From contig BEHY01000004.1 in the NCBI GenBank assembly GCA_002898735.1, forward strand, positions 1 through 64,000: DNA of 64,000 nt, read 5' to 3'. This stretch comes from Candidatus Thermoflexus japonica. GTDB taxonomy: Bacteria; Chloroflexota; Anaerolineae; Thermoflexales; Thermoflexaceae. The notes beneath the pieces are model-generated. The model ran no database searches and had not been told where the DNA came from. It saw only the letters and a list, made by a program, of their open reading frames with translations. Shown here one piece after another: positions 6,854 to 16,626 of the stretch. The position numbers and the translations under genes are program-made. Position 1 is the first letter of the stretch. Each line of letters begins with the position of its first letter.

Positions 6854-8185
6854 CTATATCTCCCCCACCACGTCGGCCAGAGGCCGGCCTTTCGTCTCGT
6901 AGGGCAGCGATAAGGCCGCCAGCCCCGAGATCCCATAGGCGGCTGCGAAAACCGTCAGGGCCAGCGGTATGGAGACCCCCAGCAGGTATCCCCCCAGGGT
7001 CGGCGCGAGGGCTCCCGCAACCCGGGTCATCCCGCTGGCCGCGCCCATCCCCGTCGTGCGCAGTTGCGTGGGATAGGCCTCCGGCGTGTAAGCGTAGAGC
7101 GCGCCCCAGGCCCCCAGCGCGAAGAACGACATCCAGATCGCCGCCGCCACATAGGCGGGCAGGGAGACCGCCACGGCGAACAGATAGGTGAAGACCCCAC
7201 TGGCGATCAGATACAGCCCCAGGGTCCTCCGCCGTCCGATTTGCTCCACTAGGTATGCGGCCGAGAAGTAACCCGGGAGCTGCGCCAGGGTCAGGATGAA
7301 GATGTATTCATAGGAGCGGAGGAAGGTCAATCCGCGCTGAACGAACAGGGAGGGCAGCCAGGTGAAGACGCCGTAATAGCCCAGGGAGATCCCGAACCAG
7401 ATCAGCCACAGCAGCGCCGTGGTCCGCGTGTAAGGCCGGCGCCACAGATCCCATACCGTGACCGGGGGCGCCGACGGCGCCACCAATCGGATCCCATCCG
7501 GGAGCGAAACGCCGTTCTCCCGGGCGACCTGGGCCAGAACGGCCCGGGCCTCCTCCTCGCGCCCCTGGACCAGCAGGAAGCGCGGGGATTCGGGGACATA
7601 CCGGCGGATCCAGAAGACGATGAGGCCGGGCAGGGCGGAGATCGCCAGGAGCGGCCGCCAGCCCACCCGCGGCACGATCAGCCAGGCCAATCCCGCGGCG
7701 ATCAGCGCCCCCAGCGCCCAGAAGGCCTCCAGGTAAACCAGATAGCGCCCGCGTTTCTGCCGCGGCAGATACTCGGCGAAGATGGCGTAGTCCACCGGCA
7801 GGGTGCCGCCCACCCCGAAGCCGGTCAGGGCGCGCAGGAGGACCAGCGTGATGAAATTGGGGGAAAGGGCGGAAAGCAGGCCGAATCCGGAGTCGATCAG
7901 CACCGTCAGGATAAACCCCAGCTTGCGTCCGATGCGATCGGAGAGCGTTCCCCAGAACCAGGCGCCGGCCAGCATCCCCAGGAAGATCGCCGTGCCCAGC
8001 AGGCCCGCCTGGGCCGTGGTCAGCCCCCACTCCTGTCGGATGGCCGGCAGGGCAAAGGAGATCAGCAGCACCTCCATGGCGTCCGCCGCCCATCCCGCGC
8101 CGCAGATCGCCATCAGCCTGTATTGAAACCGGCCCAGGCCCACTCGATCGATGGCTTCCTCGAAGGTCAGCGTCAGAGCGGCCAT
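6854..8185 (-). CDS. MFS transporter, probable niacin importer (NiaP-like)
   Basis: Major facilitator protein of 443 residues with about 12 membrane helices and the sugar-porter-type loop SDRIGRKLG between helices 2 and 3. PESPRFLL follows helix 6, and a second copy of the loop motif (EQIGRRRTLG) lies in the C-terminal half. The ATG at 8185 is preferred over a GTG nine bases upstream because GGAGGTG then has correct spacing. The gene is last in a unit with a nicotinamidase and a 3H-domain (NiaR-type) repressor. In other bacteria NiaR regulates the MFS niacin transporter NiaP, so niacin uptake is the best guess. Substrate is inferred from context only. Confidence 0.75.
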   Translation of the reverse strand: MAALTLTFEEAIDRVGLGRFQYRLMAICGAGWAADAMEVLLISFALPAIRQEWGLTTAQAGLLGTAIFLGMLAGAWFWGTLSDRIGRKLGFILTVLIDSGFGLLSALSPNFITLVLLRALTGFGVGGTLPVDYAIFAEYLPRQKRGRYLVYLEAFWALGALIAAGLAWLIVPRVGWRPLLAISALPGLIVFWIRRYVPESPRFLLVQGREEEARAVLAQVARENGVSLPDGIRLVAPSAPPVTVWDLWRRPYTRTTALLWLIWFGISLGYYGVFTWLPSLFVQRGLTFLRSYEYIFILTLAQLPGYFSAAYLVEQIGRRRTLGLYLIASGVFTYLFAVAVSLPAYVAAAIWMSFFALGAWGALYAYTPEAYPTQLRTTGMGAASGMTRVAGALAPTLGGYLLGVSIPLALTVFAAAYGISGLAALSLPYETKGRPLADVVGEI

Positions 8186-8305
8186 GGGAAGCACCTCCGT
8201 TCCCGACGAGATAAGGGCACGATCCGGCGGATGCGGAATAAAGCCCCTCTCGGAGAAGCCGGGGTGGGGGACGGGGCGAATCCCACCACCCCGGAACCCC
8301 GGACT

Positions 8306-8848
8306 TCACTCCACCAGATATCCCCGTTGCCGCAGCGCCTCCCGCGCCCGTTCCAGGGCCTCCGGATTCCGCGCCTCCAGGGTATGCAGATGCAGCCCGC
8401 CGGTCAGCTCGCTCAACAACCGGGCCCCCGTCCGTTGCAGGGCTTCCATGAACTGACGGACATCCTCCCGGGAGGCGATGTGCAGGCTCCCCCGCAGCTC
8501 CCCATAGATCGCGTGCTCCACGATCACATCCACCACTTCGACGCCCAGATCCACCAGGAGCGTCAGCTCATCCTCGGTCTGATCCGGGGTGTGGCGGACA
8601 GCCACCAGCATCCGATGGGCCGGCCGGGTGCTGGGGAGACAGTATCCCCGGGGCGTGGCCAGGATCTCCACCCCGGCCGCCCGCAGCACGGCGATGTCCT
8701 GCACGATGACCTGCCGGCTGGTCCCCAGACACTGGGCCAGCTCTGAACCGGTGAGGGGCCGGCCGGCCGTTCGCAACAGCTCCAGGATCTGCGCCCGACG
8801 CGCCTCCGGGCCCGCGAGGCGCTCGGCGGGCTTCCCCCGAATGGCCAT
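8306..8848 (-). CDS. niaR: NiaR-type transcriptional repressor (HTH_11 plus 3H domain)
   Basis: A 180-residue regulator. Residues about 15-72 form a winged HTH (ARRAQILELLRTAGRPLTGSE, then TSRQVIVQDIAVLRAAG). Residues 80-178 form the 3H domain with its histidines in HTPDQTEDEL, VEHAIYGELRG and GGLHLHTLEA. In Firmicutes and Thermotogae such proteins bind nicotinic acid and repress NAD-precursor uptake and synthesis genes. It lies 11 nt downstream of the nicotinamidase gene and upstream of the MFS gene, with palindromes overlapping the predicted transcription start ahead of the unit. Autoregulation is inferred. Confidence 0.86.
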   Translation of the reverse strand: MAIRGKPAERLAGPEARRAQILELLRTAGRPLTGSELAQCLGTSRQVIVQDIAVLRAAGVEILATPRGYCLPSTRPAHRMLVAVRHTPDQTEDELTLLVDLGVEVVDVIVEHAIYGELRGSLHIASREDVRQFMEALQRTGARLLSELTGGLHLHTLEARNPEALERAREALRQRGYLVE

Positions 8849-8859
8849 GCGGGCCTCCT

Positions 8860-9474
8860 TCAGGCGGCCACCGGCGAGCGCACCCGGATGGCGTCCACCG
8901 TGGTCAGCGTGCCCCGGAACAGGAACGCGGTCTGGCGGTTGGCGGCTTCCATGTCAAAAGGATGAAGGGCGGAGGTCGCGTCGACAGGGAGGATCACATG
9001 GAACCAGCGCAGGGCGGCGCTGGCCGCCGTGTAATGCACGCAGATGCTGGCCACCGTGCCGCAGATGACCAGATCGCGGATCCCCCGCAGCCGGAGCTCG
9101 TGCTCCAGGGGCGTGCCGTAGAAAGCGTCATAGCGCCGCTTCGGAAGGATCAGCTCCCCCTCCTGGGGTTTCAGCTCCTCCACGATCTCCCAGCCCCACG
9201 TGCCGGCCAGGCAGTGCTCTCCCCAGATCGGGAACTCCGGATCTCCCGGATAATGGGTGTCCTGGGTGAAGACCACGAACATCCCGCTGGAGCGGGCCAG
9301 ATCCAGGAGCTTGCGGATCCGGGGGATCGTGGCCGGGGCATCCGGGACAAAGAGCTTGCCCTGGGGGTGGACGAAATCGTTCTGCATATCCACGACGATC
9401 AGCGCCGAAGTCCGGGGGTCGATCTCCACCGAGGGAGCCAGGGAATACTCCGGAACTTCCACCATCCGCGCCAT
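8860..9474 (-). CDS. pncA: nicotinamidase / isochorismatase-family hydrolase
   Basis: Cysteine hydrolase of 204 residues. The catalytic triad is D29 (IVVDMQNDF), K112 (ILPKRRYDAF) and C145 (GTVASICVHYTA). The metal ligands of nicotinamidases are present as D72, H74 and H87 (DTHYPG ... GEHC). This reaction converts nicotinamide to nicotinate for NAD salvage. The ATG at 9474 follows CAGGAGG; an upstream in-frame ATG would extend into the predicted operator. The adjacent NiaR-type repressor and niacin-type transporter support nicotinamidase over other isochorismatase relatives. First gene of the unit. Confidence 0.82.
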   Translation of the reverse strand: MARMVEVPEYSLAPSVEIDPRTSALIVVDMQNDFVHPQGKLFVPDAPATIPRIRKLLDLARSSGMFVVFTQDTHYPGDPEFPIWGEHCLAGTWGWEIVEELKPQEGELILPKRRYDAFYGTPLEHELRLRGIRDLVICGTVASICVHYTAASAALRWFHVILPVDATSALHPFDMEAANRQTAFLFRGTLTTVDAIRVRSPVAA

Positions 9475-9483
9475 GGCAGCCTC

Positions 9484-9514
9484 CTGTCCGGACAGATGAC
9501 TTGTCAACTGTCAT
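9484..9514 (-). promoter_or_regulatory. palindromic operators in the pncA leader
   Basis: Two inverted repeats are adjacent: CTGTCCGGACAG (9484-9495, a perfect 12-bp palindrome) and ATGAC-N9-GTCAT (9496-9514). They lie between the predicted -10 and the pncA Shine-Dalgarno, where a bound repressor would block transcription. NiaR, encoded in the same unit, is the obvious candidate. The pairing of site and protein is inferred. Confidence 0.5.
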
Positions 9515-9519
9515 GCCAT

Positions 9520-9547
9520 ATTATACCTCCGGGGTATCCCTCTGCAA
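9520..9547 (-). promoter_or_regulatory. promoter of the pncA-niaR-MFS unit
   Basis: On the minus strand TTGCAG (9542-9547) and a perfect TATAAT (9520-9525) are separated by 16 nt, just upstream of the palindromes in the leader. Confidence 0.65.
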
Positions 9548-9638
9548 TACCCCCTGAGACCCCAACACCCATCTCGACGCCCCGTCCAACCCCTGGGATC
9601 GCCACGTTAGAACACGATAGACCGTCTTCCGGCCCCAA

Positions 9639-9659
9639 ATTGTTTCATAATGAAACAAT
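9639..9659 (+). promoter_or_regulatory. upstream palindromic operator of the glycerol operon
   Basis: A perfect 21-bp palindrome: ATTGTTTCAT, one central A, and the complementary arm. Its centre is 32 bp (about three helical turns) from that of a second, related palindrome. Both lie in the 427-nt gap between the divergent pncA and glpF genes. The GTTTCA/TGAAAC arms recall GlpR-like (DeoR-family) operators, but no such regulator is encoded in the window. Confidence 0.7.
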
Positions 9660-9669
9660 CTCAAGCGCA

Positions 9670-9692
9670 GAATGTTTCAGATTGAAACATTC
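9670..9692 (+). promoter_or_regulatory. downstream palindromic operator of the glycerol operon
   Basis: A perfect 23-bp palindrome: arms GAATGTTTCA and its complement around GAT. It shares the TGTTTCA/TGAAACA core with the copy at 9639-9659. Its 5-6 nt AT-rich arms stand out in very GC-rich DNA. Confidence 0.7.
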
Positions 9693-9901
9693 TCTCCGAG
9701 AGGCTTGTCTGGATGGAGGCCGTTGGCTCAAGATAGATGGTGGACTTGTAGGTCCAGATTCGTGAGCGAGGAGGTGCGTAGCGCGCGAGAGCGGAGCGGA
9801 TCGCCAGGGGTGTGGGATCGCGGACGGATCCACCGTCCTGCGCGGTGGGGTCAGCGTGGAACCATGGACCGAATCCCCTCATTCGCGAAAGGAGCGCAAC
9901 C
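9693..9901 (+). other. leader region of the glycerol operon, no gene seen
   Basis: The 209 nt between the operators and glpF hold no convincing reading frame. No clear -35/-10 pair can be picked, and the only firm signal is the AAAGGAG Shine-Dalgarno just before glpF. Confidence 0.4.
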
Positions 9902-10609
9902 ATGGCACCCTGGGTGGCGGAGATCATCGGCACGATGATCCTCATCCTCCTGGGCGACGGCGTGGTGGCCAACGTCGTCCTGGGCAAGACCAAGGGCCAG
10001 GCCTCGGGGTGGATCGTGATCACCACGGGGTGGGCCATGGCGGTGGCCATGGCCGTGTATGCCGTGGGCCGCATCAGCGGGGCCCACATCAACCCGGCCG
10101 TGACCATCGCCCTTGCTGCGGTCGGCAAGTTCCCATGGTCCGACGTTCCGCTCTACATCGTGGGCCAGTTCATCGGCGCCTTCATCGGCGCGGTGCTGGT
10201 GTGGCTGGCGTATTATCCCCACTGGGCGGAGACACCGGATCCCGCCCTCAAGCGCGCGGTGTTCTGCACGGCTCCGAACATCCGCAATTACGCGCTGAAC
10301 TTCATCACCGAGGTCATCGGGACCTTCATGCTGGTCTTCGGGGTCCTGGCCATCGTGGCGAACAATCTTCCGGCCGGCTGGGTTCCCCTGCTTGTGGGCT
10401 TCCTGGTGTGGGCCATCGGCCTCTCCCTGGGCGGGCCCACGGGTTATGCCATCAACCCGGCCCGTGACCTCGGGCCGCGGATCGCCCACGCGGTGCTTCC
10501 GATCCCGGGCAAGGGTGACTCCGACTGGGGCTACAGCTGGGTGCCGGTGGTCGGCCCCATCGTGGGCGGCCTGATCGGCGCCCTCCTGTTTGTGGCCCTG
10601 GGGATGTGA
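9902..10609 (+). CDS. glpF: glycerol uptake facilitator (aquaglyceroporin)
   Basis: MIP-family channel of 235 residues with six membrane helices and both pore motifs: NPA at 64-66 (GAHINPAVT) and NPARD at 185-189 (GYAINPARDLGPR). The aspartate after the second NPA is typical of glycerol facilitators rather than water channels. It lets glycerol diffuse across the cytoplasmic membrane. The ATG at 9902 follows AAAGGAG; the frame is open further upstream but without a signal. First gene of the glycerol/dihydroxyacetone operon. Confidence 0.93.
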   Translation: MAPWVAEIIGTMILILLGDGVVANVVLGKTKGQASGWIVITTGWAMAVAMAVYAVGRISGAHINPAVTIALAAVGKFPWSDVPLYIVGQFIGAFIGAVLVWLAYYPHWAETPDPALKRAVFCTAPNIRNYALNFITEVIGTFMLVFGVLAIVANNLPAGWVPLLVGFLVWAIGLSLGGPTGYAINPARDLGPRIAHAVLPIPGKGDSDWGYSWVPVVGPIVGGLIGALLFVALGM

Positions 10610-10626
10610 CGGCCATGCGGCAGGTG

Positions 10627-10649
10627 GGGGGAGGCCCCATGCCTCCCCC
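10627..10649 (+). other. intercistronic hairpin glpF/dhaK
   Basis: A 9-bp GC stem (GGGGGAGGC, 10627-10635, with its complement at 10641-10649) and 5-nt loop in the glpF-dhaK gap. There is no T tract, so it is more likely an mRNA stability or attenuation element than a full terminator. Confidence 0.5.
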
Positions 10650-10684
10650 TCGGTTTCCCCTATGGATCTTCGGGGAGGGCGATC

Positions 10685-11686
<1,002 letters not shown>

Positions 11687-11692
11687 GCATCC

Positions 11693-11723
11693 GGGAGGTG
11701 GCGGCAGGCGGCCGCCACCTCCC
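11693..11723 (+). other. intercistronic hairpin dhaK/dhaL
   Basis: A perfect 13-bp stem (GGGAGGTGGCGGC, 11693-11705, complement 11711-11723) with 5-nt loop between dhaK and dhaL. No T tract follows. Confidence 0.55.
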
Positions 11724-11763
11724 ATCCCCGGTGATTCAAACCTGGACGGGAGGTGCCTGGACG

Positions 11764-12402
11764 ATGCCGGTGATGCGGGATGACGTCGTGGCCTGGCTGG
11801 AACGCTGTGCGGCGGTGCTGGAGGAGAACCGGGATTACCTGACCCAGCTGGATGCAGCGATTGGGGACGCGGACCATGGGGCCAACATGGATCGCGGATT
11901 CAAGGCCTTTATGGCCAAGCTGCCCTCGGTGGCCGACAAGGACATCGGGACCATCCTGAAGACCCTGGGGATGACCCTGGTGGCCACGGTGGGCGGGGCC
12001 GGCGGGCCCCTTTACGGCACGTTCTTCCTGCAGCTGGGCGTGAAGACCGCCAACAAGCTCATGCTGACCCCGGAGGACTGGGCCGAGGCCCTGGAGGCGG
12101 GCATCAACGGGGTGATCGCCCGAGGCCAGGCCCGCCCGGGCGACAAAACAATGGTGGACGCCCTGTTGCCCGCCCTCGAGGCCTTCAAGGAGGCCATCCG
12201 AAACGGCGACTCGTTCGGGAAGGCCCTCCAGCGGATGGCCGAGGCGGCGGAGCAGGGGATGAAGGCCACCATCCCCATGGTGGCCCGCAAGGGGCGAGCC
12301 AGCTATCTCGGGGAGCGCTCCGCTGGCCACCAGGATCCGGGGGCCACTTCCTCTTACCTTATCCTGAAGGCGGCCGCCGATACGTGGGCCAACGCGACCT
12401 GA
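11764..12402 (+). CDS. dhaL: dihydroxyacetone kinase subunit DhaL
   Basis: DhaL of 212 residues carrying a tightly bound ADP as phosphate relay. The Mg-ADP aspartates D30, D35 and D37 (LDAAIGDADHG) sit at the same numbers as in E. coli DhaL. The glycine-rich GGAGGPLYGTFF and the SYLGERSAGHQDPGA loop are also present. The ATG at 11764 follows GGGAGGTG; an upstream extension lacks support. It works with DhaK and the EIIA-type DhaM encoded at 18194. Confidence 0.94.
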   Translation: MPVMRDDVVAWLERCAAVLEENRDYLTQLDAAIGDADHGANMDRGFKAFMAKLPSVADKDIGTILKTLGMTLVATVGGAGGPLYGTFFLQLGVKTANKLMLTPEDWAEALEAGINGVIARGQARPGDKTMVDALLPALEAFKEAIRNGDSFGKALQRMAEAAEQGMKATIPMVARKGRASYLGERSAGHQDPGATSSYLILKAAADTWANAT

Positions 12403-12469
12403 AAGGAGATAGGAGATGGCGGTTCGAAAGGGCAAGAAGCCAACTCGTCGACGAAAGGGAGGTGTCGCC

Positions 12470-13984
12470 ATGGCGAAGTATGTGATGGCGATCGATCAGG
12501 GGACTACGGGCACACGGGCGATCATCTTCGACCATGAGAGCAACGCGATCGCCTCGGATTATAAGGAGCACGAGCAGATCTACCCGCAGCCCGGCTGGGT
12601 GGAGCACAACCCGATGGAGATCTGGGAGCGGACCCAGGAGGTGGTGAAGAACGCCCTGGCCACGGCCGGGATCACCGGGGCGGACATCGCCGCCATCGGG
12701 GTGACCAACCAGCGCGAGACCACCATCGTCTGGAACAGGCGCACCGGCAAACCCTATTACAATGCGATCGTCTGGCAGGACACCCGCACCGCCCCGATCT
12801 GCGCCCAGCTCCAGCGCGAGGGCTACGAGGCGATGTATCGGGAGAAGACGGGGCTTCCCATCGCCACCTACTTCTCCGGCCCCAAGCTCCAGTGGATCCT
12901 GGATAACGTCCCCGGCGTGCGGGAGGATGCGGAAAAGGGCGAGGCCCTCTTCGGCAACATCGACACCTGGCTGATCTGGTGGCTGACCGGCGGGCCGGAG
13001 GGCGGCGCCCACGTCACCGACGTCTCCAATGCCAGCCGCACCATGCTGATGAACCTGCGCACGCTGGACTGGGACGATGACATCCTCAGGATCCACCGCA
13101 TCCCGCGCCAGATGCTGCCCCAGATCCGCCCCTCCTCGGATCCGGATCTTTACGGCAGGACCCCGAAGGGCGGCCTCTTCGGCGCGGAGGTGCCGGTGTG
13201 CGGGGACCTGGGCGATCAGCAGGCCGCCCTGGTCGGCCAGGCCGGGCTGGAGGTGGGGATGGCCAAGAACACCTACGGCACCGGGTGCTTCCTGCTCCTG
13301 AACACCGGCACGAACATCGTTCCCTCCAAGAGCGGTTTGCTCACCACGGTGGCCTATCAGTTCGGCAAGGGCCCGTGCATCTACGCGCTGGAAGGCTCCA
13401 TCGCCATCACCGGCGCCCTGGTTCAGTGGATGCGGGACAATCTGGGCCTGATTTCCCGATCGGCGGAGATCGAGGATCTGGCGCGGACGGTGGAGGACAA
13501 CGGGGGCATCTACTTCGTCCCCTTCTTCTCCGGCGCTTTCGCGCCTTACTGGCGGCTGGACGCCCGGGGGGTGATCGTCGGCCTCACCCGCTACATCAAC
13601 AAGGGCCACCTCGCCCGCGCGGTCCTGGAGGCCACGGCCTATCAGACCCGGGACGTGTTCGACGCCATGTATGCGGATTCCGGGATCAAGCTGGCCGAGC
13701 TCCGGGTGGACGGCGGGATGGTCTACAATGAGCTGCTGATGCAGTTCCAGGCCGATATCCTGGGCGTGCCCGTGGTCCGGCCGGTGATCGCGGAGACGAC
13801 CTCCCTGGGCGCGGCCTATGCCGCCGGGATGGCAGTGGGCTTCTGGAGCGGGCCGGAGCAGATCCGCCAGTACTGGAAGGAGGACAAGCGCTGGCTGCCG
13901 AAGATGGATCCTGAGACCCGGGAGAAGCTCTACGCCGGGTGGAAGAAGGCGGTCGAGCGCTCCTTCGGCTGGGTGGAGCTCTGA
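12470..13984 (+). CDS. glpK: glycerol kinase
   Basis: FGGY-family kinase of 504 residues. It begins [17 protein letters not shown] and contains [32 protein letters not shown] and [15 protein letters not shown]. It phosphorylates glycerol to sn-glycerol 3-phosphate with ATP. Two starts are possible: ATG 12470 (GGGAGGTG upstream, normal family length) and ATG 12416 (AAAGGAG upstream, adding an 18-residue basic extension). The shorter form is chosen. It lies between dhaL and a G3P dehydrogenase, as expected for the phosphorylating glycerol route. Confidence 0.94.
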   Translation: MAKYVMAIDQGTTGTRAIIFDHESNAIASDYKEHEQIYPQPGWVEHNPMEIWERTQEVVKNALATAGITGADIAAIGVTNQRETTIVWNRRTGKPYYNAIVWQDTRTAPICAQLQREGYEAMYREKTGLPIATYFSGPKLQWILDNVPGVREDAEKGEALFGNIDTWLIWWLTGGPEGGAHVTDVSNASRTMLMNLRTLDWDDDILRIHRIPRQMLPQIRPSSDPDLYGRTPKGGLFGAEVPVCGDLGDQQAALVGQAGLEVGMAKNTYGTGCFLLLNTGTNIVPSKSGLLTTVAYQFGKGPCIYALEGSIAITGALVQWMRDNLGLISRSAEIEDLARTVEDNGGIYFVPFFSGAFAPYWRLDARGVIVGLTRYINKGHLARAVLEATAYQTRDVFDAMYADSGIKLAELRVDGGMVYNELLMQFQADILGVPVVRPVIAETTSLGAAYAAGMAVGFWSGPEQIRQYWKEDKRWLPKMDPETREKLYAGWKKAVERSFGWVEL

Positions 13985-14023
13985 ACGGAGAGCACCGCTC
14001 AGGAAGCCCAACCCACAGGTTCC

Positions 14024-14057
14024 GCGTTCGGGCGGGCTCAAGGGCCCGCCCGAACGC
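14024..14057 (+). other. intercistronic hairpin glpK/glpA
   Basis: A perfect 14-bp stem (GCGTTCGGGCGGGC, 14024-14037, complement 14044-14057) with a 6-nt loop. It lies between glpK and the dehydrogenase gene and ends 5 nt before the Shine-Dalgarno region. No T tract, so read-through is expected. Confidence 0.55.
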
Positions 14058-14083
14058 GCCTCTGGAGGAGGAAGGGCGCTGTG

Positions 14084-15244
14084 ATGTCCTATCACGTTAT
14101 TGTGATCGGAGCCGGGTCGACTGGAGCGGCCGTCGCTCATGACCTGGCCCTTCGAGGGTTCCGGGTGACGGTGGTGGAACGGGGTGAGGTCGCCTCGGGG
14201 ACCTCCGGGCGGAACCACTGTTTGTTGCACTCCGGGGGACGGTATGCGATGCGGGATCCGGAGTCGGCCCGGGAGTGCATTGAGGAAAACATGATCCTGC
14301 GGCGCATTATGCCGGAGGCCCTGGAGCTGAACGACGGTCTGTTCGTCGCCCTGGATGAACAGGATCTCGCGTGGAAGGAACGGTTCCTGGCCGCCTGTGA
14401 GGAGTGCGGCATCCCTGCGCGGGAGATCCCGGTGAGGCAGGCCCTGGCTCTGGAGCCCCACCTCAACCCGAACATCCTGGCCGCTGTCCAGGTTCCCGAT
14501 GGGGTCTTCGAGCCCTTCCGGTTCTGCCTCTCCTTCCTGGCGACGGCCAGGCGCAACGGCGCCACGGTCCTCACCTATACGGAGGTCGTGGATTTCGTCT
14601 TCCAGGGTCGGACGGTGGCGGGCGTTCGGGTGCGGGATCGTCGAACCGGGGAGGAGCGGGTGATCGGGGGCGATATCGTGGTGAACGCCGCAGGGCCGTG
14701 GTCTGGCCGCATCGCCGCCATGGCCGGGGTGGATGTCCCCGTGGTGCCCACGGCGGGGGTGATGATCTCGGTGGGTCGGCGCTGGAACCGCATGGTGATC
14801 AACCGCCTGAACATGCCCGGCGACGGCGACATCATCGTCCCCCAGCGCCGCACCGCGATCATCGGGACCACCTCATGGCGGGTGGAGGATCCGGATTTCA
14901 TCCCAATCCCGGAGGACCACGTGCGCCTGCTGCTGGATCGGGCGGAGCGCTTCATCCCCGGCTACACCCGGGGAGGGATCCGGGGGATCTTCGCGGTGGC
15001 CCGGCCGCTGGTGGGGCGGCGAGGGGTCGCCGCGGATGGGCGGGAGCTCTCCCGCACCTTTGAGTGCTTTGATCACGCGGCTGACGGGGTGGAGGGCTTT
15101 GTGACCATCACCGGGGGGAAGATGACCACCGCGCGGGCGATGGCGGAGAAAGCGGTCGATGTGGTGTGCGCCAAGCTGGGGCTGGAGATCCCATGCCGGA
15201 CCCGTGAGGTGCCCTTACTTTCCTATCGGGCGTTCTTCGATTAG
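14084..15244 (+). CDS. glpA: FAD-dependent glycerol-3-phosphate dehydrogenase, short GlpA type
   Basis: DAO-fold flavoprotein of 386 residues. The FAD-binding G9-x-G11-x-x-G14 (VIGAGSTGAAVAHDLA) is at the N-terminus, and SGTSGRNHCLLHSGGRY and a C-terminal VTITGGKMTTARAMAEKAVD follow. The latter is the G3P-dehydrogenase signature. E. coli GlpA is about 540 residues because of an extra BFD-like [2Fe-2S] domain, which is absent here. GlpB and GlpC are also absent. The next three genes encode SdhB-, SdhC- and SdhD-like subunits, so they may replace GlpC and carry electrons to quinone. A GTG directly before the ATG is an equally possible start. Confidence 0.88.
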   Translation: MSYHVIVIGAGSTGAAVAHDLALRGFRVTVVERGEVASGTSGRNHCLLHSGGRYAMRDPESARECIEENMILRRIMPEALELNDGLFVALDEQDLAWKERFLAACEECGIPAREIPVRQALALEPHLNPNILAAVQVPDGVFEPFRFCLSFLATARRNGATVLTYTEVVDFVFQGRTVAGVRVRDRRTGEERVIGGDIVVNAAGPWSGRIAAMAGVDVPVVPTAGVMISVGRRWNRMVINRLNMPGDGDIIVPQRRTAIIGTTSWRVEDPDFIPIPEDHVRLLLDRAERFIPGYTRGGIRGIFAVARPLVGRRGVAADGRELSRTFECFDHAADGVEGFVTITGGKMTTARAMAEKAVDVVCAKLGLEIPCRTREVPLLSYRAFFD

Positions 15245-15368
15245 GAAACGAGGGCCGGATCAGCCCGAAAGGATCTTTCCTCCCCTTCCCAGGGCGGAAG
15301 GGCCATCCTGCCTTCCCGGTCGAAGCCCGACGGCGCTTATCCAATTCCCGATCCGGAGGAACCCGCGA

Positions 15369-16088
15369 ATGCCCACATGGCAGCTGCGTCTGCTCCGGGG
15401 GCGTCCGGGGGGCTCCCCCCGGCTGGAAATCTATCGGGTGGAGCTTCCTGCGGAAGCCTATCTCATTGACGCGGTGGAGAAGATCTGGGCCGAGCAGGAT
15501 CGCAGCCTGCTCTTCCGGCATGCCTGCCACCACGCCTCCTGTGGCGCCTGCGGGGTTCGGGTGAACGGCCGCGAACGCCTGATGTGCATCACCCCGCTTC
15601 GGGAGTTCTCCCCGGATCGGCCGATCCAGGTGGAGCCGTTGCGACATTTCCCCTGGCTGGGGGATCTCCTGGTGGATGTCTCGCCCATGATGCGACGGAT
15701 GGCGGAGGTGGGGTTCGCCATCGTCCGTCAGGATGAGCTCACCGCGGATCGTCCGTTGCCGGAGGGGATCGAGCGGATCACCCGCTTCGAGGACTGCATC
15801 GAGTGTGGGCTGTGCCTCTCGGCGTGCCCGGTGATGGCCGCCGATGAGGCTTACCTGGGGCCGGCGACCCTGGCCGCCATCGAGCGGATGCTCAAGGAGC
15901 CCCGGGGCGGGGATACCGCCCGGTTGCTGACGCTGGCCGATGATCCGCATGGGGCCTGGCGCTGTCACTCCGCGATGGAATGCACGGCGGTCTGCCCCTC
16001 GAATGTGGATCCGGCCTCCGCCATCGGTCGCCTGCGCCGTCGCCTGATCGCGGAGAGGTTCCGGCGCTGGATCGGAGGTGGGCGATGA
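15369..16088 (+). CDS. SdhB/FrdB-like iron-sulfur subunit
   Basis: A 239-residue protein with the full succinate dehydrogenase/fumarate reductase B cluster set. The [2Fe-2S] cysteines are C53, C58, C61 and C73. A ferredoxin-type set C143, C146, C149, C153 and a third group C199, C205, C209 with CP motifs follow. It would carry electrons from a flavoprotein to membrane haem or quinone. No SdhA/FrdA is nearby; the flavoprotein directly upstream is the GlpA-like G3P dehydrogenase. The ATG at 15369 follows GGAGGA, and the stop overlaps the next start (ATGA). The family is certain; pairing with the G3P dehydrogenase is inferred from the operon. Confidence 0.88.
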   Translation: MPTWQLRLLRGRPGGSPRLEIYRVELPAEAYLIDAVEKIWAEQDRSLLFRHACHHASCGACGVRVNGRERLMCITPLREFSPDRPIQVEPLRHFPWLGDLLVDVSPMMRRMAEVGFAIVRQDELTADRPLPEGIERITRFEDCIECGLCLSACPVMAADEAYLGPATLAAIERMLKEPRGGDTARLLTLADDPHGAWRCHSAMECTAVCPSNVDPASAIGRLRRRLIAERFRRWIGGGR

Positions 16089-16474
16089 AAGAAGCGCCGC
16101 GCTGGAAGCGCGCAAGCGGATGGGTCGATCTGCGTGGCCGGCGGGAGGGAGGGCTGGCCTTCCTGCTCATGCGCCTGACGGGCATCGGCCTGGTGATTTA
16201 CCTGTTCATCCATCTGTATGTGCTGCGGTTGCTCGCCCAGGGTCCGGAGGCGTGGGATGCTTTCATCGCCATGGCGAAGTCCCCGCTCTTTCTGGCGCTG
16301 GACGGCCTTCTGATCCTGGGGATCCTGTATCACGCGCTGAACGGGGTTCGTGTGACCCTGCTGGGCCTGGGGATCGGCGTGCCCCACCAGGCGCGGCTGT
16401 TCTGGGGGGTCATGGCCCTGACCCTGCTGGTGACCGCGATCGCGGCATACGCCATCTTCACGATCGCAGGCTGA
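16085..16474 (+). CDS. SdhC-like cytochrome b membrane anchor
   Basis: A 129-residue protein with three membrane helices and the SdhC start LLMRLTGIGLVIYLFIHLY. H43 and H83 (LYHALNGVR) are candidate haem or quinone-site ligands. It begins in a 4-nt ATGA overlap with the iron-sulfur gene, a sign of coupled translation. Its probable role is to anchor the FeS subunit and pass electrons to quinone. Confidence 0.83.
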   Translation: MKEAPRWKRASGWVDLRGRREGGLAFLLMRLTGIGLVIYLFIHLYVLRLLAQGPEAWDAFIAMAKSPLFLALDGLLILGILYHALNGVRVTLLGLGIGVPHQARLFWGVMALTLLVTAIAAYAIFTIAG

Positions 16475-16626
16475 GCGGATCGGCAGCGGGCCCACTTTCT
16501 TCGGGGCAGGCCCCCAGGGCATTGCCCATCCCCGGGGGTTCCGGGGTTAAGGGCCGGCAGAGGCGAGGCGGTTCGCCTTCCTGAGGATCCAGGTCGCCCA
16601 TATCCTGAACGTTCCGAGGTCCGGAG

